Part shown: positions 1 through 10,364 of the stretch, in pieces
Layout: each line of letters opens with the position of its first letter
Position numbering within the stretch: position 1 is the stretch's first letter
Program-made: the position numbers and the translations under genes
The notes under the pieces: model-generated
What the model was told of the DNA's origin: nothing
What the model saw: only the letters and a program-made list of their open reading frames with translations
Databases searched by the model: none
Source: JBLNBQ01 sp050260095
Lineage (GTDB): Bacteria > Bacillota > UBA5301 > DYFA01
NCBI GenBank assembly: GCA_050260095.1
Contig: JBLNBQ010000182.1
Coordinates: 1 to 48,606 of the forward strand
DNA length: 48,606 nt
Reading direction: 5' to 3'

Positions 1-1862
1 TCCTCTTCCCCAGCCTCAACCTCGCCCAGCAAGGACTGCGCCACCGGATCATTGGGGTTGATGGCCAGCGCCTGCCGCCAGGCCGACCGGGCCTCTCCGG
101 CCTTGCCCAGCGCCAGTTGGGCCTTCCCCAGGTTGCAGAGCGCCGGCACGTAGTCAGGGAAGATGCTGAGCGCCTCGCGGAAGGATCTCGTGGCCTCTTC
201 GGGCCGCCCGAGATCGAGGCTGATCAGCCCCAGGTTGTTGTGCGCCTGGGCATAGGTAGGCTGAAGGTCGACCGCCTTCCGGTATGCCTTCCACGCCTCC
301 TCCAGCTGCCCCTTCTGCCGGTACGCATTCCCCAGGAAGTTGTAGGCCTCCGCCGAGGCGGGATCGATGGTGATCGCCCACTGGAACTTCTGAATCGCGG
401 CGTCAACCGAACCCCGCAACAGGTGAATCAGGCCAAGCCCCAGGTGGGCGGGGGCATAGCCGGGGTTGCGCTCGGCGGCCCGGGAGAAGCAGATCACCGC
501 CGGGAGCCCCTGGTCATCGGCGTAGTAGACCGTGCCCAGCCGGCAGAGCAGGTCCAGGTCCTCCGGGTCCAGCTCGAGCGCGGCGCGGTACTCTTCGATC
601 GCTTCCTTCAGACAGCCCATCTGAAAGAGCGCCTCGGCCGCAGTCTTGTAGAGGGCAGGATCGCCGGGCTGCGCCGCGATGAGCGCCCGGCAGCGGGCCA
701 CAACCTGTTCGGCGCTCCCCGCCTCGTCGTCCATCCCCCGCGTGCCGAAGATGCGGTCTGGGTGCCAGGCGTTGGCCCGCTTGTACTCGGCGGCCGCCTT
801 GTCGAAATGGCCCAGCTTATAGTAGGCCAGCGAGAGCAGGCGATGGACCGCGAGGTTGCGCAGCGTCATCGGATTGGCGGCCAGCGCCTGGCGGAAGCAG
901 TCGATCGCCAGTTCGTACCGGCCCTCTCGGAAGTAGACCTCCCCGAGCGTGGAGAGAACGTCGACGCTGCGGGGCGACCGGTGGAGCGCCTCGAGGCAGG
1001 CGCCCCGGGCTTCGGCTAGGCGGTGCGCCTCCAGGTACAGCTTGGCGACGGCCGTCAGAACCTCCATGCGCACGTCGTGACTGGTGATGCCGGGAGTCTT
1101 CCCGAGGCTGGCCTCGTAGGCGCGGAGGGCTTCCTCCCGCCGGCCCAGCGCCGCGTAACAATGGCCGAGGTTCGCGTAAGGGACGGCCGACGCGTCCGGG
1201 TCCAGCTCCACCGCCAGGCTGAGGTATTCGATGGCTTGGGTGAGTTCCCCCCGGCTCATGTAAATCTCCGCCACGTTGTTGTAGGGTCCGATGGAGCCCC
1301 GGGGGTCCAGCTCGATGGCCAGCTTGAATTCGAGGAGCGCCTGGTCGTTCTTGCCTTGCTCATGAAGGACGGTACCCAGGTTGGAATGGGCCTGGGCATA
1401 CCCCGGGTGGTCGTGGACGATCCCCTGCCACGTCGTGAGAGCGTCGGCGGGGCGACCCATCAGATAGTCGATCACGCCGAGGTAGTTGCGCGGGTTGGGG
1501 TTGCTTGGGGCTTGGACTGCCAGATCCTGCAGAACGCGACGCGCCGCCTCCAGGCGCTTCTCCTCCTGGCAGACGGCGATATACGCCCGGTAGGCGGGGG
1601 CGCAGGAAGGATCGGCGGTGATGGCCGCCGCGTGCGCCTCGGCGGCCATGACTTTGTCACCTGCGCGATAGAGCAGGTGACCCAGGGCGTTCTGCAACCT
1701 GGCATCGCCGGGGCGCCGCATAATGGCCCGTCGGGCCAACTTGACAGCCTCGTCGAGGTGGCCACGGTCAGCCAGACGCTCGGCGGCGCTCAAGAGCGCG
1801 TCCGGCGAACGTCCGACAACCTGCAGCCACTGAGCGCATCCTGCAACCCACGACCCGGCCAT
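1..1862 (-). CDS. Tetratricopeptide-repeat (TPR) protein, 3' end cut by window edge
   Basis: About 620 residues are visible with no stop codon before position 1, so the C-terminus lies outside the window. Almost the whole chain is back-to-back 34-residue TPR units with the usual pattern (A..LG..Y...G....A...Y..AL.L.P), for example the units ending ALAINPND, AVELDPDA and AIELDPRG. I read roughly a dozen or more repeats. No signal peptide, membrane segment or enzymatic domain is visible in this part. The ATG at 1862 is preceded by a GGGGGA ribosome binding site, and the gap to the upstream permease gene is only 75 bases, so co-transcription with the transporter operon is possible. TPR arrays are protein-binding scaffolds. 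No specific partner can be inferred. Confidence 0.85.
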   Translation of the reverse strand, partial: MAGSWVAGCAQWLQVVGRSPDALLSAAERLADRGHLDEAVKLARRAIMRRPGDARLQNALGHLLYRAGDKVMAAEAHAAAITADPSCAPAYRAYIAVCQEEKRLEAARRVLQDLAVQAPSNPNPRNYLGVIDYLMGRPADALTTWQGIVHDHPGYAQAHSNLGTVLHEQGKNDQALLEFKLAIELDPRGSIGPYNNVAEIYMSRGELTQAIEYLSLAVELDPDASAVPYANLGHCYAALGRREEALRAYEASLGKTPGITSHDVRMEVLTAVAKLYLEAHRLAEARGACLEALHRSPRSVDVLSTLGEVYFREGRYELAIDCFRQALAANPMTLRNLAVHRLLSLAYYKLGHFDKAAAEYKRANAWHPDRIFGTRGMDDEAGSAEQVVARCRALIAAQPGDPALYKTAAEALFQMGCLKEAIEEYRAALELDPEDLDLLCRLGTVYYADDQGLPAVICFSRAAERNPGYAPAHLGLGLIHLLRGSVDAAIQKFQWAITIDPASAEAYNFLGNAYRQKGQLEEAWKAYRKAVDLQPTYAQAHNNLGLISLDLGRPEEATRSFREALSIFPDYVPALCNLGKAQLALGKAGEARSAWRQALAINPNDPVAQSLLGEVEAGEE

Positions 1863-1937
1863 CCACTCATCCCCCGGAAGGTAATGAATTCTCTGTCGCG
1901 GGCGCCGTTCCTGTCGGGCCGTGCGGGCGGGCTGTCG

Positions 1938-2930
1938 CTAGGCGTGGCTCTTGTCGTACGGCTTTCCATCAGCGGCGGGCGCCGTCGCCCGGCCGATCAC
2001 CCCGGCCAGAACCGCCATGGTGAGCAGGTACGGAAGCGCCAGGAAAATCTCCCGGGGCACGCTGAACCCGAGGGTCTGGGCCAACATCTGCAGGGCGTCG
2101 AAGAACCCAAAGAGCAGGCAGGCGCCGAGTGACCCAAAGGGCGTCCATTTGCCGAAGATCATGGCCGCGAGCGCGATGAAGCCCCGCCCGGAACTCATGT
2201 TCTCGATGAAGGAGGACAGGAGCCCCAGCGACAGGGTCGCGCCGGCCAGCCCGCCCAGCACGCCCGAGCAGAACACCGCGGTGTAGCGCAGGCGGTAGAC
2301 GTTGACGCCGACCGTGTCGGCTGCCCGGGGATGTTCCCCGACGGCCCTGAGGCGCAAGCCGAAGGGCGTCTTGTAAAGGGCGTAGTGGACCAGGAAGACC
2401 GCGGCGAAGGCGAGGTAGACCGGGGGGGTGTGCTGTCCGAAGATCGGCTGCACCCACTTCTCCACGAAGCCCTGCAGGGCGGGCCAGTGGCTGAGCCCCG
2501 GGATGCGGTTGAAGGGGATTACCCAGTCGGAGAGCTTCTGGACCATCGGCGACTGTCCCGCGTGTTTGAAGACGAGGCGGAGCAGGAAGCCGGTGAGACC
2601 GAGCGCCAGCATGTTCAGAGCCACCCCGACGACGGTCTGGTCGGCGCGGTACCGGATGGCGAGCACTCCGAGCAGCATCGCGAAGGCTCCCCCCGCCAAC
2701 GCGGCGAGAAGCACCCCCACCCAAGGACTGTGGAGGAAGTAGGATCCCAGAACCCCGACGAAGGCGCCGATGAGCATGATGCCTTCAAGAGCAAGGTTGA
2801 CGACCCCGGCCCGCTCCGACATCACACCGCCAAGCGAAGCGAAGATGAGCGGCGCGGCCGAACGCAGAGCAGACACGAAGAGCCCGGTGTTGAAGAGAAG
2901 GCTCAGGGAACCAAGCAGACCCTCAGACAC
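1938..2930 (-). CDS. ABC transporter permease, nucleoside (NupQ/YufQ-like) type
   Basis: A 330-residue integral membrane protein of the branched permease family found with BMP-type binding proteins (COG1079). Hydrophobic segments cover most of its length. The family stretch GGVMSERAGVVNLALEGIML is near residues 34-53, and the polar region ADQTVVGVALNMLALG follows near residue 95. It should pair with the permease just upstream to form the membrane channel. The GTG start overlaps the end of that gene by 8 bases (2923-2930), with GGAGGTGAG as ribosome binding site, which indicates translational coupling. The substrate is probably purine nucleosides, from the binding protein at the head of the operon, but related systems carry other solutes. 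Confidence 0.88.
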   Translation of the reverse strand: MSEGLLGSLSLLFNTGLFVSALRSAAPLIFASLGGVMSERAGVVNLALEGIMLIGAFVGVLGSYFLHSPWVGVLLAALAGGAFAMLLGVLAIRYRADQTVVGVALNMLALGLTGFLLRLVFKHAGQSPMVQKLSDWVIPFNRIPGLSHWPALQGFVEKWVQPIFGQHTPPVYLAFAAVFLVHYALYKTPFGLRLRAVGEHPRAADTVGVNVYRLRYTAVFCSGVLGGLAGATLSLGLLSSFIENMSSGRGFIALAAMIFGKWTPFGSLGACLLFGFFDALQMLAQTLGFSVPREIFLALPYLLTMAVLAGVIGRATAPAADGKPYDKSHA

Positions 2931-4018
2931 GGGCGCTCACCTCCTTGCCGGAAGTGGCCGCGCCGGCCTTGCGGCGTCGCAGGCCCTTGATGATCTGGTC
3001 GGCCGCCACCAGTACGATGACCACCGCCGTCACGATACCGATGATCTCCTTGGGGATGTCGGCCACCGCCTGCATCCGCTGGCTGCCCCGCCGGAAGATG
3101 CCGAAGAGCAGGGCCGCCCCGACGACGCCGAGCGGGTGGTTGTTGCCGAGCAGGCTCACCGCGATGCCGTCGAAACCGTCACCCACGAAGGAGAAGATGT
3201 CGTAGAACTTGTACTGGACCCCCAGGACCTGCACGGCGCCGCCCAGGCCGGAGAGGCCGCCGGAGAGCAGCATCGCCATCACCAGGTTGCGCTTCACCGA
3301 GATGCCCGAAGCCTCGGCCGCCGACGGGTTGAAGCCCACGGCCCGGATGCTGAAGCCGAGGGTGGTCTTCCACATGAGGTACCAGACCGCCGCGGCCGCG
3401 AGCAGAGCCACCAGGATGCCGAGGTTCGCCCGGGTTGGCGGCAGAAAGCGCCAGAGTTTGGCCGAGGCGAAGACCTCCTTGCTCTGGGGCAGGTACGGGT
3501 TGGCCAGGAGCGGGCCCATGACCAGGTAGTGGCTGAAGTAGAGGGCGATCCAGTTCATCATGATCGTGTTGATGACTTCGTGAACGCCCCGGTAGGCCTT
3601 GAGGACGCCCGGGACGGCCGCCCACAGCCCGCCCGCAAGGAAACCGGCCGCCAGCGTCACCGGGAGATGGGCCCACATCGGCCACCCGGTGAAGATTGAG
3701 GCCGCGCCTGCCCAGGCGGCCGCGATCTGGCCCATGATGTACTGGCCTTCGGCCCCGATGTTGAAGAGGCCGGCCCGGTAGGCCAAAGCGATCGAGAGGC
3801 CGGTGAAGACGACCGGGGTCATGGAGACGGTGAGTTCGGCGAAGTCCTGGATGCTGCCGAAAGACGCCTGCCACAGCGCCTGGTAGCCGATGAGCGGCGA
3901 CTTGCCGGCCCAGATGATGAAGCCTGCGCCCAGGAAGAGCGCGACCATCACCGCCACGAAAGCGATCCAAAGGCGCTCCAGCCCTTCCAGGCGGAACGGG
4001 CGGAACACGGTACGCTCG

Positions 4019-4026
<8 letters not shown>
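2923..4026 (-). CDS. ABC transporter permease, nucleoside (NupP/YufP-like) type
   Basis: A 367-residue membrane protein of the COG4603 permease family, partner of the downstream permease. An N-terminal hydrophobic segment (about residues 18-40) is followed by the family regions AYRAGLFNIGAEGQYIMGQ and INTIMMNWIALYFSHYLV, then further membrane spans to about residue 345. The start appears to be TTG at 4026, which overlaps the stop of the ATPase gene by 8 bases and follows a GGGGGT-type ribosome binding site. No ATG lies nearby in frame. The tight overlaps on both sides show one operon: binding protein, ATPase, two permeases. Confidence 0.88.
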
Positions 4027-5575
<1,549 letters not shown>

Positions 5576-5604
5576 AGGCTCACCTCCGCAAAAGCCCTGG
5601 GAAA

Positions 5605-5645
5605 AGCTAGGTGCGAAAGGTCCGACACGACCCTCGCACCTAGCT
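5605..5645 (-). terminator. 12-bp hairpin between binding-protein gene and ABC ATPase gene
   Basis: A perfect 12-bp inverted repeat (AGCTAGGTGCGA with TCGCACCTAGCT) has a 17-base loop and is followed on the minus strand by TTTTC. It lies in the 101-base gap between the binding-protein stop (5677) and the ATPase start (5575). It resembles a weak attenuator or mRNA-stabilising hairpin that would let the binding protein be made in excess of the transporter. Confidence 0.65.
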
Positions 5646-5676
5646 CTCAGTCCAGTAGGTTAGTCGCCGCCGTATC

Positions 5677-6666
5677 TTACGGCTTGAACTTCTCGAGTTC
5701 TTCCCGGGTCTGCGGCACCACGAGCTTGCCGGAGGCGATGCGCTTCTCGAAGTCTTCGTGCAGCTTCATCACGTCGGCCGGGACCTTGACGCCCTTGGAG
5801 AAAGCGCTGCCCACGCCCTCTTCCTTCAGGCCGAGGACGGTCACGCCGGCCTTCCACTTGCCATCGACGAGCGCCTTGGCGCCCATGAACACGCCGTTGT
5901 CAACCCGCTTCAGCATCGAGGAGATGACCGCGGTGGGAGCCAGGTGGGACTGGTCGGAGTCGACGCCGATCGCGAAGAGCTTCTTCTCCTTGGCGGCTTC
6001 GATCACGCCGATGCCGCACGCGCCGGAGGCGTGGTAGATCACGTCCGCGCCCTGGCTGAACTGGGTCATCGCGAGTTCCTTACCCTTACCCGGGTCATCG
6101 AACTTGCCGGTGTAGCCCACGAGCACCCGTGCCTTCGGGTTGACGGCCTTGACGCCGGCCCGGAAGCCCGCCTCGAACTTGATGATCAGGGGGAACTCCA
6201 TGCCGCCGACGAAGCCGACCACGCCGGTCTTGGTCATCTTGCCCGCCAGCACGCCCTGGAGGAAGGAACCTTCCTCTTCCTTGAAGACAACGGACATGAC
6301 GTTCGGGTTGTCGACCACGGAGTCGATGATGCCGAACTTGGTGTTCGGGTAGCGCGAGGAGACGTTCTTGAGGGCGTCGGCCATCAGGAAGCCGATGGCC
6401 CAGATCTCATCGTACTTCTGGTCGGCCAGGTTGGAGAGGTTGGTCTCGTAGTCGTCCATCTTCTTGGACTCGACGACTTTGATCTCCACGCCGAGTTCCT
6501 TGCCGGCCCGCTGCAGGCCACGGTAGGCCGCGTCGTTGAAGGACTGGTCGCCCAGGCCGCCGATGTCGGTGACCATCGCGATCTTGTACTTGGGGGCCGC
6601 ACCAGCCAGGCTGGCCAGGCCAAGAACCAGAGAGCACACCATGAGGAACACCAGGGTCCGCTTCAT
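5677..6666 (-). CDS. BMP-family (PnrA-like) substrate-binding protein
   Basis: A 329-residue extracytoplasmic solute-binding protein of the BMP/PnrA family, which binds purine nucleosides in characterised members. After a hydrophobic signal sequence (residues 1-23) the mature chain begins with the family motif MVTDIGGLGDQSFNDAAYRG and later has a GFVGG motif and a YHASG region in the ligand-binding fold. Start chosen at ATG 6666, which is directly followed by Lys-Arg and a hydrophobic core and is preceded by GGGGGA. The signal ends in LAGAA with no cysteine, so there is no lipobox. Most Gram-positive members are lipoproteins, so a freely soluble form is unusual and would be lost from a monoderm cell. 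First gene of the transporter operon. Confidence 0.9.
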   Translation of the reverse strand: MKRTLVFLMVCSLVLGLASLAGAAPKYKIAMVTDIGGLGDQSFNDAAYRGLQRAGKELGVEIKVVESKKMDDYETNLSNLADQKYDEIWAIGFLMADALKNVSSRYPNTKFGIIDSVVDNPNVMSVVFKEEEGSFLQGVLAGKMTKTGVVGFVGGMEFPLIIKFEAGFRAGVKAVNPKARVLVGYTGKFDDPGKGKELAMTQFSQGADVIYHASGACGIGVIEAAKEKKLFAIGVDSDQSHLAPTAVISSMLKRVDNGVFMGAKALVDGKWKAGVTVLGLKEEGVGSAFSKGVKVPADVMKLHEDFEKRIASGKLVVPQTREELEKFKP

Positions 6667-6859
6667 TCGCGTAAGTCCCCCTTCTGCCTGTGATCGATAA
6701 CCATGGAAAAATTGAGTGCGTGCTGAATTGCCGGACGGCCGATCCACGCCAGGCCCCGCTCACCTCCGCGACCCGCAGGCCTGGAAGGCCTGTATACTCC
6801 GTACACCAGAAGGATTATTCTCCGGGCGCCGTGCGATTCCTTCCGAGGTAAAGACTGGC

Positions 6860-7453
6860 TCAGCGGGAGACCATGGCCTGGCTGCGCGAGAGTGGCGCCG
6901 AAACGTCGACGTGGCCGGCGAGCGACTCGACCTGGGCGCCGTCGACCAGGAACTGGACGCGGCTCACCCCGGGGAACTGGGTCAGGGTGTTCACCACCGC
7001 CTCGACGAGCAGGGCTTCGCCTTCGCTGCCCGTGTTCAGGCGGGTTATCCCGCCCCCCAGGTCGGCGTACGCGATTCCCCCTCGGATCTTGACGGAATGG
7101 ACGGTCGTGTCCCGGGGAAGGATCGCCCGCAGACCGCTGCCGGGGGACGGGCCGCGCACCAACTCCTGCAGGGCGAGCAAGGGGAGATCGGCGCCGAAGA
7201 CGCGGCGCCGCTCGGTCGCGAGTTGGAGGTCGGTGGGGGTCTCCTTCATGAACCAGAGAGTAACCTCGTTGCCCAGCCGGTTGAACTCCTGATCGAGGGC
7301 AGCCTGACGCTCCCTCAACTCGGAGACTTGGCCACCCAGCCGGCGCACCTCGCTCCGGAGCGACCGGGCCTGCCGCCACGCCGCGAAGCCGGCCGCTCCC
7401 GCCAACAGGCCGATGACCAAGAGCCCCACGATGAGCCATCGCTCAAGCTTCAT
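6860..7453 (-). CDS. GerMN-domain membrane-anchored protein
   Basis: 197 residues. One N-terminal membrane helix (about residues 8-25) is followed by a short coiled-coil-like stretch rich in Arg, Glu and Leu (about 27-65) and a C-terminal GerMN domain. Domain hallmarks are the ALQELVRGPSPGSGLRAILP region, GGIAYADLGGG, and the ending VVNTLTQFPGVSRVQFLVDG followed by LAGHVDVSAPL. GerMN domains occur in spore germination and sporulation proteins such as GerM and in LpqB-type lipoproteins. Start set at ATG 7453 because GGGAGG lies at the right distance. The longer version has no ribosome binding site. It sits immediately after two other envelope genes, suggesting a shared envelope or spore role. 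Confidence 0.82.
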   Translation of the reverse strand: MKLERWLIVGLLVIGLLAGAAGFAAWRQARSLRSEVRRLGGQVSELRERQAALDQEFNRLGNEVTLWFMKETPTDLQLATERRRVFGADLPLLALQELVRGPSPGSGLRAILPRDTTVHSVKIRGGIAYADLGGGITRLNTGSEGEALLVEAVVNTLTQFPGVSRVQFLVDGAQVESLAGHVDVSAPLSRSQAMVSR

Positions 7454-7477
7454 AAGCCCACCTCCCGGCATCCGGGT

Positions 7478-8425
7478 TCAGTACAGGTCCAGCGCCACCT
7501 TGCCCGCTACCGTTGTCAGGTCAGCTTCGATGCGCGCCGGAGCCTTCTCGCGGTCCGGGGTGACCCAGGCTCCTGCGACCTGCTCCAGCCCGGCGCGCTG
7601 GAACTCCTCTTTCCCCAGGATGCCTCGGGTCACGATGCGCAACCCAGCCCGGCGCGGCACTTGCAGTTCCACTTTCCCGGCGGCCGCCGCGACCCGGACG
7701 CTCTGCTCCGCCGCCCGGTCGCCCAGGCGCAGGCTCGCCTGGCCGGCGGCCACTCTCACGTCAACCCGTTCGGCGCGCAGCTGGGAGAGGTCGAGGCTGA
7801 GCGTCCCCGCGCCGCCGTTGACCTCCAGTTCGATGGGAATGGTGGTGGGCAAGGTGAGATTCCAGGCCGAGTGGACGCCGCGCCACTGGCCGGCGCCGAG
7901 GTTGGGCTGGTAGAGGCGCACGCGGGCGACTCCGTCGCTCACGGTGGTCCGGGCGTAGAACTCCCCCGTCGTCCCTTCGCCCCGGCTCACGCGGTACAGG
8001 TCGTGCCCGTTCCCCGCCGAGACCCGGAAGTCGGTCGCGCCGAAGGAAACCTTGTAGCGCGCCAGGTTGAGCCCGGAAGGGAGCGGCTCCCGCAACCGCG
8101 CGGCCCCTTCCGCCGCCGCGCCGGGGCGACGCCCTTTGAACTGGCGGTCCACCGGCGACCAGAACAGGACCGACAGCGCCGCAGCCAACAGGAGTACCGC
8201 CAGGGTGGGGCCGACCCATGCCCACCGGGAGCCCCTGGTCAGAAAGTCGAGCCCGATGACGACCAGGAGCAGTGGCCAGAACCGGAACACCATCTCCCAG
8301 AACTCGTCAGTCAGGTAACCCAGGTTGGCCAGGAGGAGCACCACCCCGGCCAAGACCAGGAGGACCCCGCCCAGGGGTCCCCGGGCGGCCCGTCGCTGCT
8401 CCCGCCTCTCCCTTCGTCCGCTCAT
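7478..8425 (-). CDS. LiaF-like membrane protein with C-terminal beta-rich domain
   Basis: 315 residues. A basic N-terminus leads into about four membrane helices in two pairs (about 15-33, 43-60, 65-85), with FWPLLLVVIGLDFL typical of the LiaI/LiaF/DUF5668 membrane region. The remaining 200 residues are a soluble domain with short beta strands and repeated NGGAGTLSLDLS / VRVAAGQASLRLG motifs, like the toast-rack or LiaF C-terminal fold. Such proteins modulate envelope-stress signalling. Start at ATG 8425, preceded by GGGTGAG, because the upstream alternative would be a TTG. The next gene upstream is a PspC protein, and the two probably form one envelope-stress unit. Confidence 0.75.
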   Translation of the reverse strand: MSGRRERREQRRAARGPLGGVLLVLAGVVLLLANLGYLTDEFWEMVFRFWPLLLVVIGLDFLTRGSRWAWVGPTLAVLLLAAALSVLFWSPVDRQFKGRRPGAAAEGAARLREPLPSGLNLARYKVSFGATDFRVSAGNGHDLYRVSRGEGTTGEFYARTTVSDGVARVRLYQPNLGAGQWRGVHSAWNLTLPTTIPIELEVNGGAGTLSLDLSQLRAERVDVRVAAGQASLRLGDRAAEQSVRVAAAAGKVELQVPRRAGLRIVTRGILGKEEFQRAGLEQVAGAWVTPDREKAPARIEADLTTVAGKVALDLY

Positions 8426-8447
8426 GCGCTCACCCGCCAAACGCGCG

Positions 8448-8903
8448 CTATTGATTCCGCCCCCCGCCGCGGAGGGCGATCCACAGACCGATCACGATGA
8501 GCACCACGGGCCAGAAGAAACGGTGCATGCGGTACCACGGGAAGAGGTTGTCGAGCAGGAAGAGAACCCCCAGCCCGACGAGGATGAGCCCGGCCAGATT
8601 GCGCCGCTCCCCCCGGGCCGCCCGCTCCCGCTCCTCGTCCGCCTCCGTCCGTCGCGGCGCCTCCTCGGCCGGGTCCTCGTCGTCCCCAGCGCCCGCCGGC
8701 CGCCATTCGGCCCTCAGCGCAGGCTCCTCCGGCACGATGAGCCAGGCCACGAAGTAGAGGAAGGCCCCGATTCCTCCCGGGAGGGCCGTCACCACCCAAA
8801 GCAGCCTAACCAGCGTCGGATCGAGGTTGAAGTACTCCGCCAGGCCCCCGCATACCCCCGCGATCATCCGTTCGTTACGCGACCGGTAGAGTCGTCTGTT
8901 CAT
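8448..8903 (-). CDS. PspC-domain envelope stress protein
   Basis: 151 residues. The PspC domain occupies residues 1-60, with the family signature RMIAGVCGGLAEYFNLDPTL and a hydrophobic helix ending in FVAWLIVPEEP. A charged linker of about 40 residues, rich in Glu, Asp and Arg, follows. Then comes a second membrane region (about 105-145) with the LIVGLG..FLLDNLFPW and FWPVVLIVIG pattern shared with the LiaI/LiaF-like protein downstream. It is therefore a PspC plus LiaI-like fusion. The ATG at 8903 follows GGGAGGAG. Inferred role: membrane-stress response with its neighbour. No Lia-type histidine kinase or regulator lies in the window. Confidence 0.82.
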   Translation of the reverse strand: MNRRLYRSRNERMIAGVCGGLAEYFNLDPTLVRLLWVVTALPGGIGAFLYFVAWLIVPEEPALRAEWRPAGAGDDEDPAEEAPRRTEADEERERAARGERRNLAGLILVGLGVLFLLDNLFPWYRMHRFFWPVVLIVIGLWIALRGGGRNQ

Positions 8904-8917
8904 GAATTCACTCCTCC

Positions 8918-9772
8918 CTAGCGCCCCCGGCGAACCTTGTCCGCCGCCTCCTTGAGCCGCCCCAGGGTCGAGCCGGGCGGGCTGCAGCTGCCCAGCGGCG
9001 TCGCCCCGAAGCGCCCATGGTAATCGGTTCCCCCCGTGGGAATCAGCCCGAGCCGTTCGGCCACCCGAAGGAGATGGAGGGTGTCCCCCGGTTCATAGGA
9101 CGGATAATACGCCTCCAGCCCCAGCAGTCCTGCCCCGGTCAGGCGGGCGATGAGCCCGTCGTCGATCGCGACGCCGGTCATGGCGCGCCCCGGATGCGCG
9201 AGCACCGGCACTCCCCCGGCTCGCCGGATGGCCGCGATGGCCTGCTCTGGGTTAAGATACGAATGCGGAACGTACGCGGCCCCCTCCCGGGACAGGTATC
9301 TATTCAAAAACTCCTTGGCCCGCTCCGGCTCGGATGGCACCAGGCCGCGCCGTTTCATCACGCGGACGATCTGCCCGCGCCCCACGAAACCCCGCCGCGA
9401 GGCGGCCTCCCAAACCTCTTCCCACGGGACAGGCAGGCCGAGCCTGCCCAAGCGGCTGACCATTTCGCGAGCCCGTGCGATGCGTTCTTCCCGGATGGTC
9501 GCGACGAGGGCGAGCAGCTCCGGATGGTGATGGTCAAGATAGTAACCGAGAAGGTGGACTTCGGTGGTGGCGGTGTCGGTGGTGAACTCGATGCCCGGGA
9601 CTACCTCCAGGCCGGGGACAGTCTGCACAAGAGCCTCGTCAAGCCCGTCCACCGTGTCGTGATCCGTGACCCCAAGCGCATCCAGGCCAAGGCGGCCCGC
9701 CTTGGCGACCAGCTCCGACGGGCTGTCGCTGCCGTCGGACGCGGTGGTGTGGGTGTGAAGGTCAATGTTCAA
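8918..9772 (-). CDS. PHP-domain phosphoesterase (RNase AM / TrpH-like)
   Basis: 284 residues, a full-length PHP-domain protein of the COG0613 family. Metal ligands are visible in the N-terminal DLHTHTTASDGSDSP, in GVTDHDTVDG, in VLAHPGR and in the C-terminal GGTDYHG. Characterised members hydrolyse 3',5'-bisphosphonucleotides or short 5'-phosphorylated RNA using divalent metals. The protein family starts just before DLHTH, so I place the start at TTG 9772, overlapping the end of the upstream gene by 11 bases. No ATG precedes the domain within a reasonable distance. Cytoplasmic. The exact substrate cannot be told from sequence. Confidence 0.85.
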   Translation of the reverse strand: MNIDLHTHTTASDGSDSPSELVAKAGRLGLDALGVTDHDTVDGLDEALVQTVPGLEVVPGIEFTTDTATTEVHLLGYYLDHHHPELLALVATIREERIARAREMVSRLGRLGLPVPWEEVWEAASRRGFVGRGQIVRVMKRRGLVPSEPERAKEFLNRYLSREGAAYVPHSYLNPEQAIAAIRRAGGVPVLAHPGRAMTGVAIDDGLIARLTGAGLLGLEAYYPSYEPGDTLHLLRVAERLGLIPTGGTDYHGRFGATPLGSCSPPGSTLGRLKEAADKVRRGR

Positions 9773-10061
9773 ACAGCCGTTCGGCCTCCCGTTTCCGGCG
9801 GCCGACCTTGATCTCCCGCCCCGCCCGCCAGCCCAGCCAGAGGACCAGCAGGAAGAGCGCCACTCCCGCCGCGATGTACAGGACCAGAGCGGTGGAAAGC
9901 TGCTTGAGCAGGGGCGCGGCCGGGCCAAAGGCCACGATCGGCGCCTCGGAGTAGTAGCGGGCCAGGAAGAGACTCCAGCCCAACAAGCCGGCTACACCCG
10001 CCGCGGTCGCCAGGATGTAGGCCGCCGGCCGCCCCCAGAGAAACAGCCATCTCTTGAGCAT
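9762..10061 (-). CDS. Small two-helix membrane protein, unknown function
   Basis: 99 residues. Two predicted membrane helices (about 12-33 and 57-80) are joined by a loop with a Pro-Leu-Leu-Lys-Gln stretch and followed by a strongly basic C-terminus (KVGRRKREAERLFEH) that should face the cytoplasm. ATG 10061 has a strong GAAGGAGG site eight bases upstream. The gene overlaps the PHP gene that follows it. I do not recognise a family. Confidence 0.7.
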   Translation of the reverse strand: MLKRWLFLWGRPAAYILATAAGVAGLLGWSLFLARYYSEAPIVAFGPAAPLLKQLSTALVLYIAAGVALFLLVLWLGWRAGREIKVGRRKREAERLFEH

Positions 10062-10364
10062 ATGGCACGCCTCCTTCGGGGTACCCCGCAAGCCCTTTAA
10101 GTCTATTCTGCCCGCCCCTCCCTATTCCTCTGCACGCCGGGCCGCCGGGTCCGTTGGCACACTGTGACTCGCCAGGATGGTCGGCCCAGCTGGGTCGTGC
10201 GGACCGGATACGGGAAGATATGTGCGCATAACACGGGCAAGTCTTGTTCTCCTGGCCTCAGGTCGCCCGATGCGGTCCAATTCCGTCTCTCGCGGGCTGA
10301 CATAACCCCCCTCGGCCGTTATAATAGCACAGTGGCTGCCAGGAAGGAAAGGAGGTTGCCAGCC
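10062..10364. other. 303-base intergenic region between divergent genes
   Basis: This stretch separates a minus-strand membrane-protein gene from the plus-strand SleB-like gene. It holds the SleB promoter near its right end and a 10-bp palindrome CCCAGCTGGG at 10185-10194. An open frame in its right half (from 10164) is only an upstream extension of the SleB reading frame without a ribosome binding site. No RNA gene or riboswitch was recognised. Confidence 0.6.
10297..10325 (+). promoter_or_regulatory. Sigma-A type promoter of the SleB-like gene
   Basis: CTGACA at 10297-10302 and a perfect TATAAT at 10320-10325 are separated by 17 bases. Transcription would begin near 10332, leaving a short leader to the ATG at 10365. 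A housekeeping rather than forespore promoter suggests vegetative expression. Confidence 0.8.

Noticed and set aside
117..2132. Two long plus-strand frames over the TPR gene and permease
   Set aside because: The minus strand encodes regular TPR units and a known permease, so the plus frames are shadows.
6667..6859. Possible purine riboswitch ahead of the nucleoside transporter
   Set aside because: I found no purine-aptamer core or paired loops in the leader. A covariance-model search would settle it.
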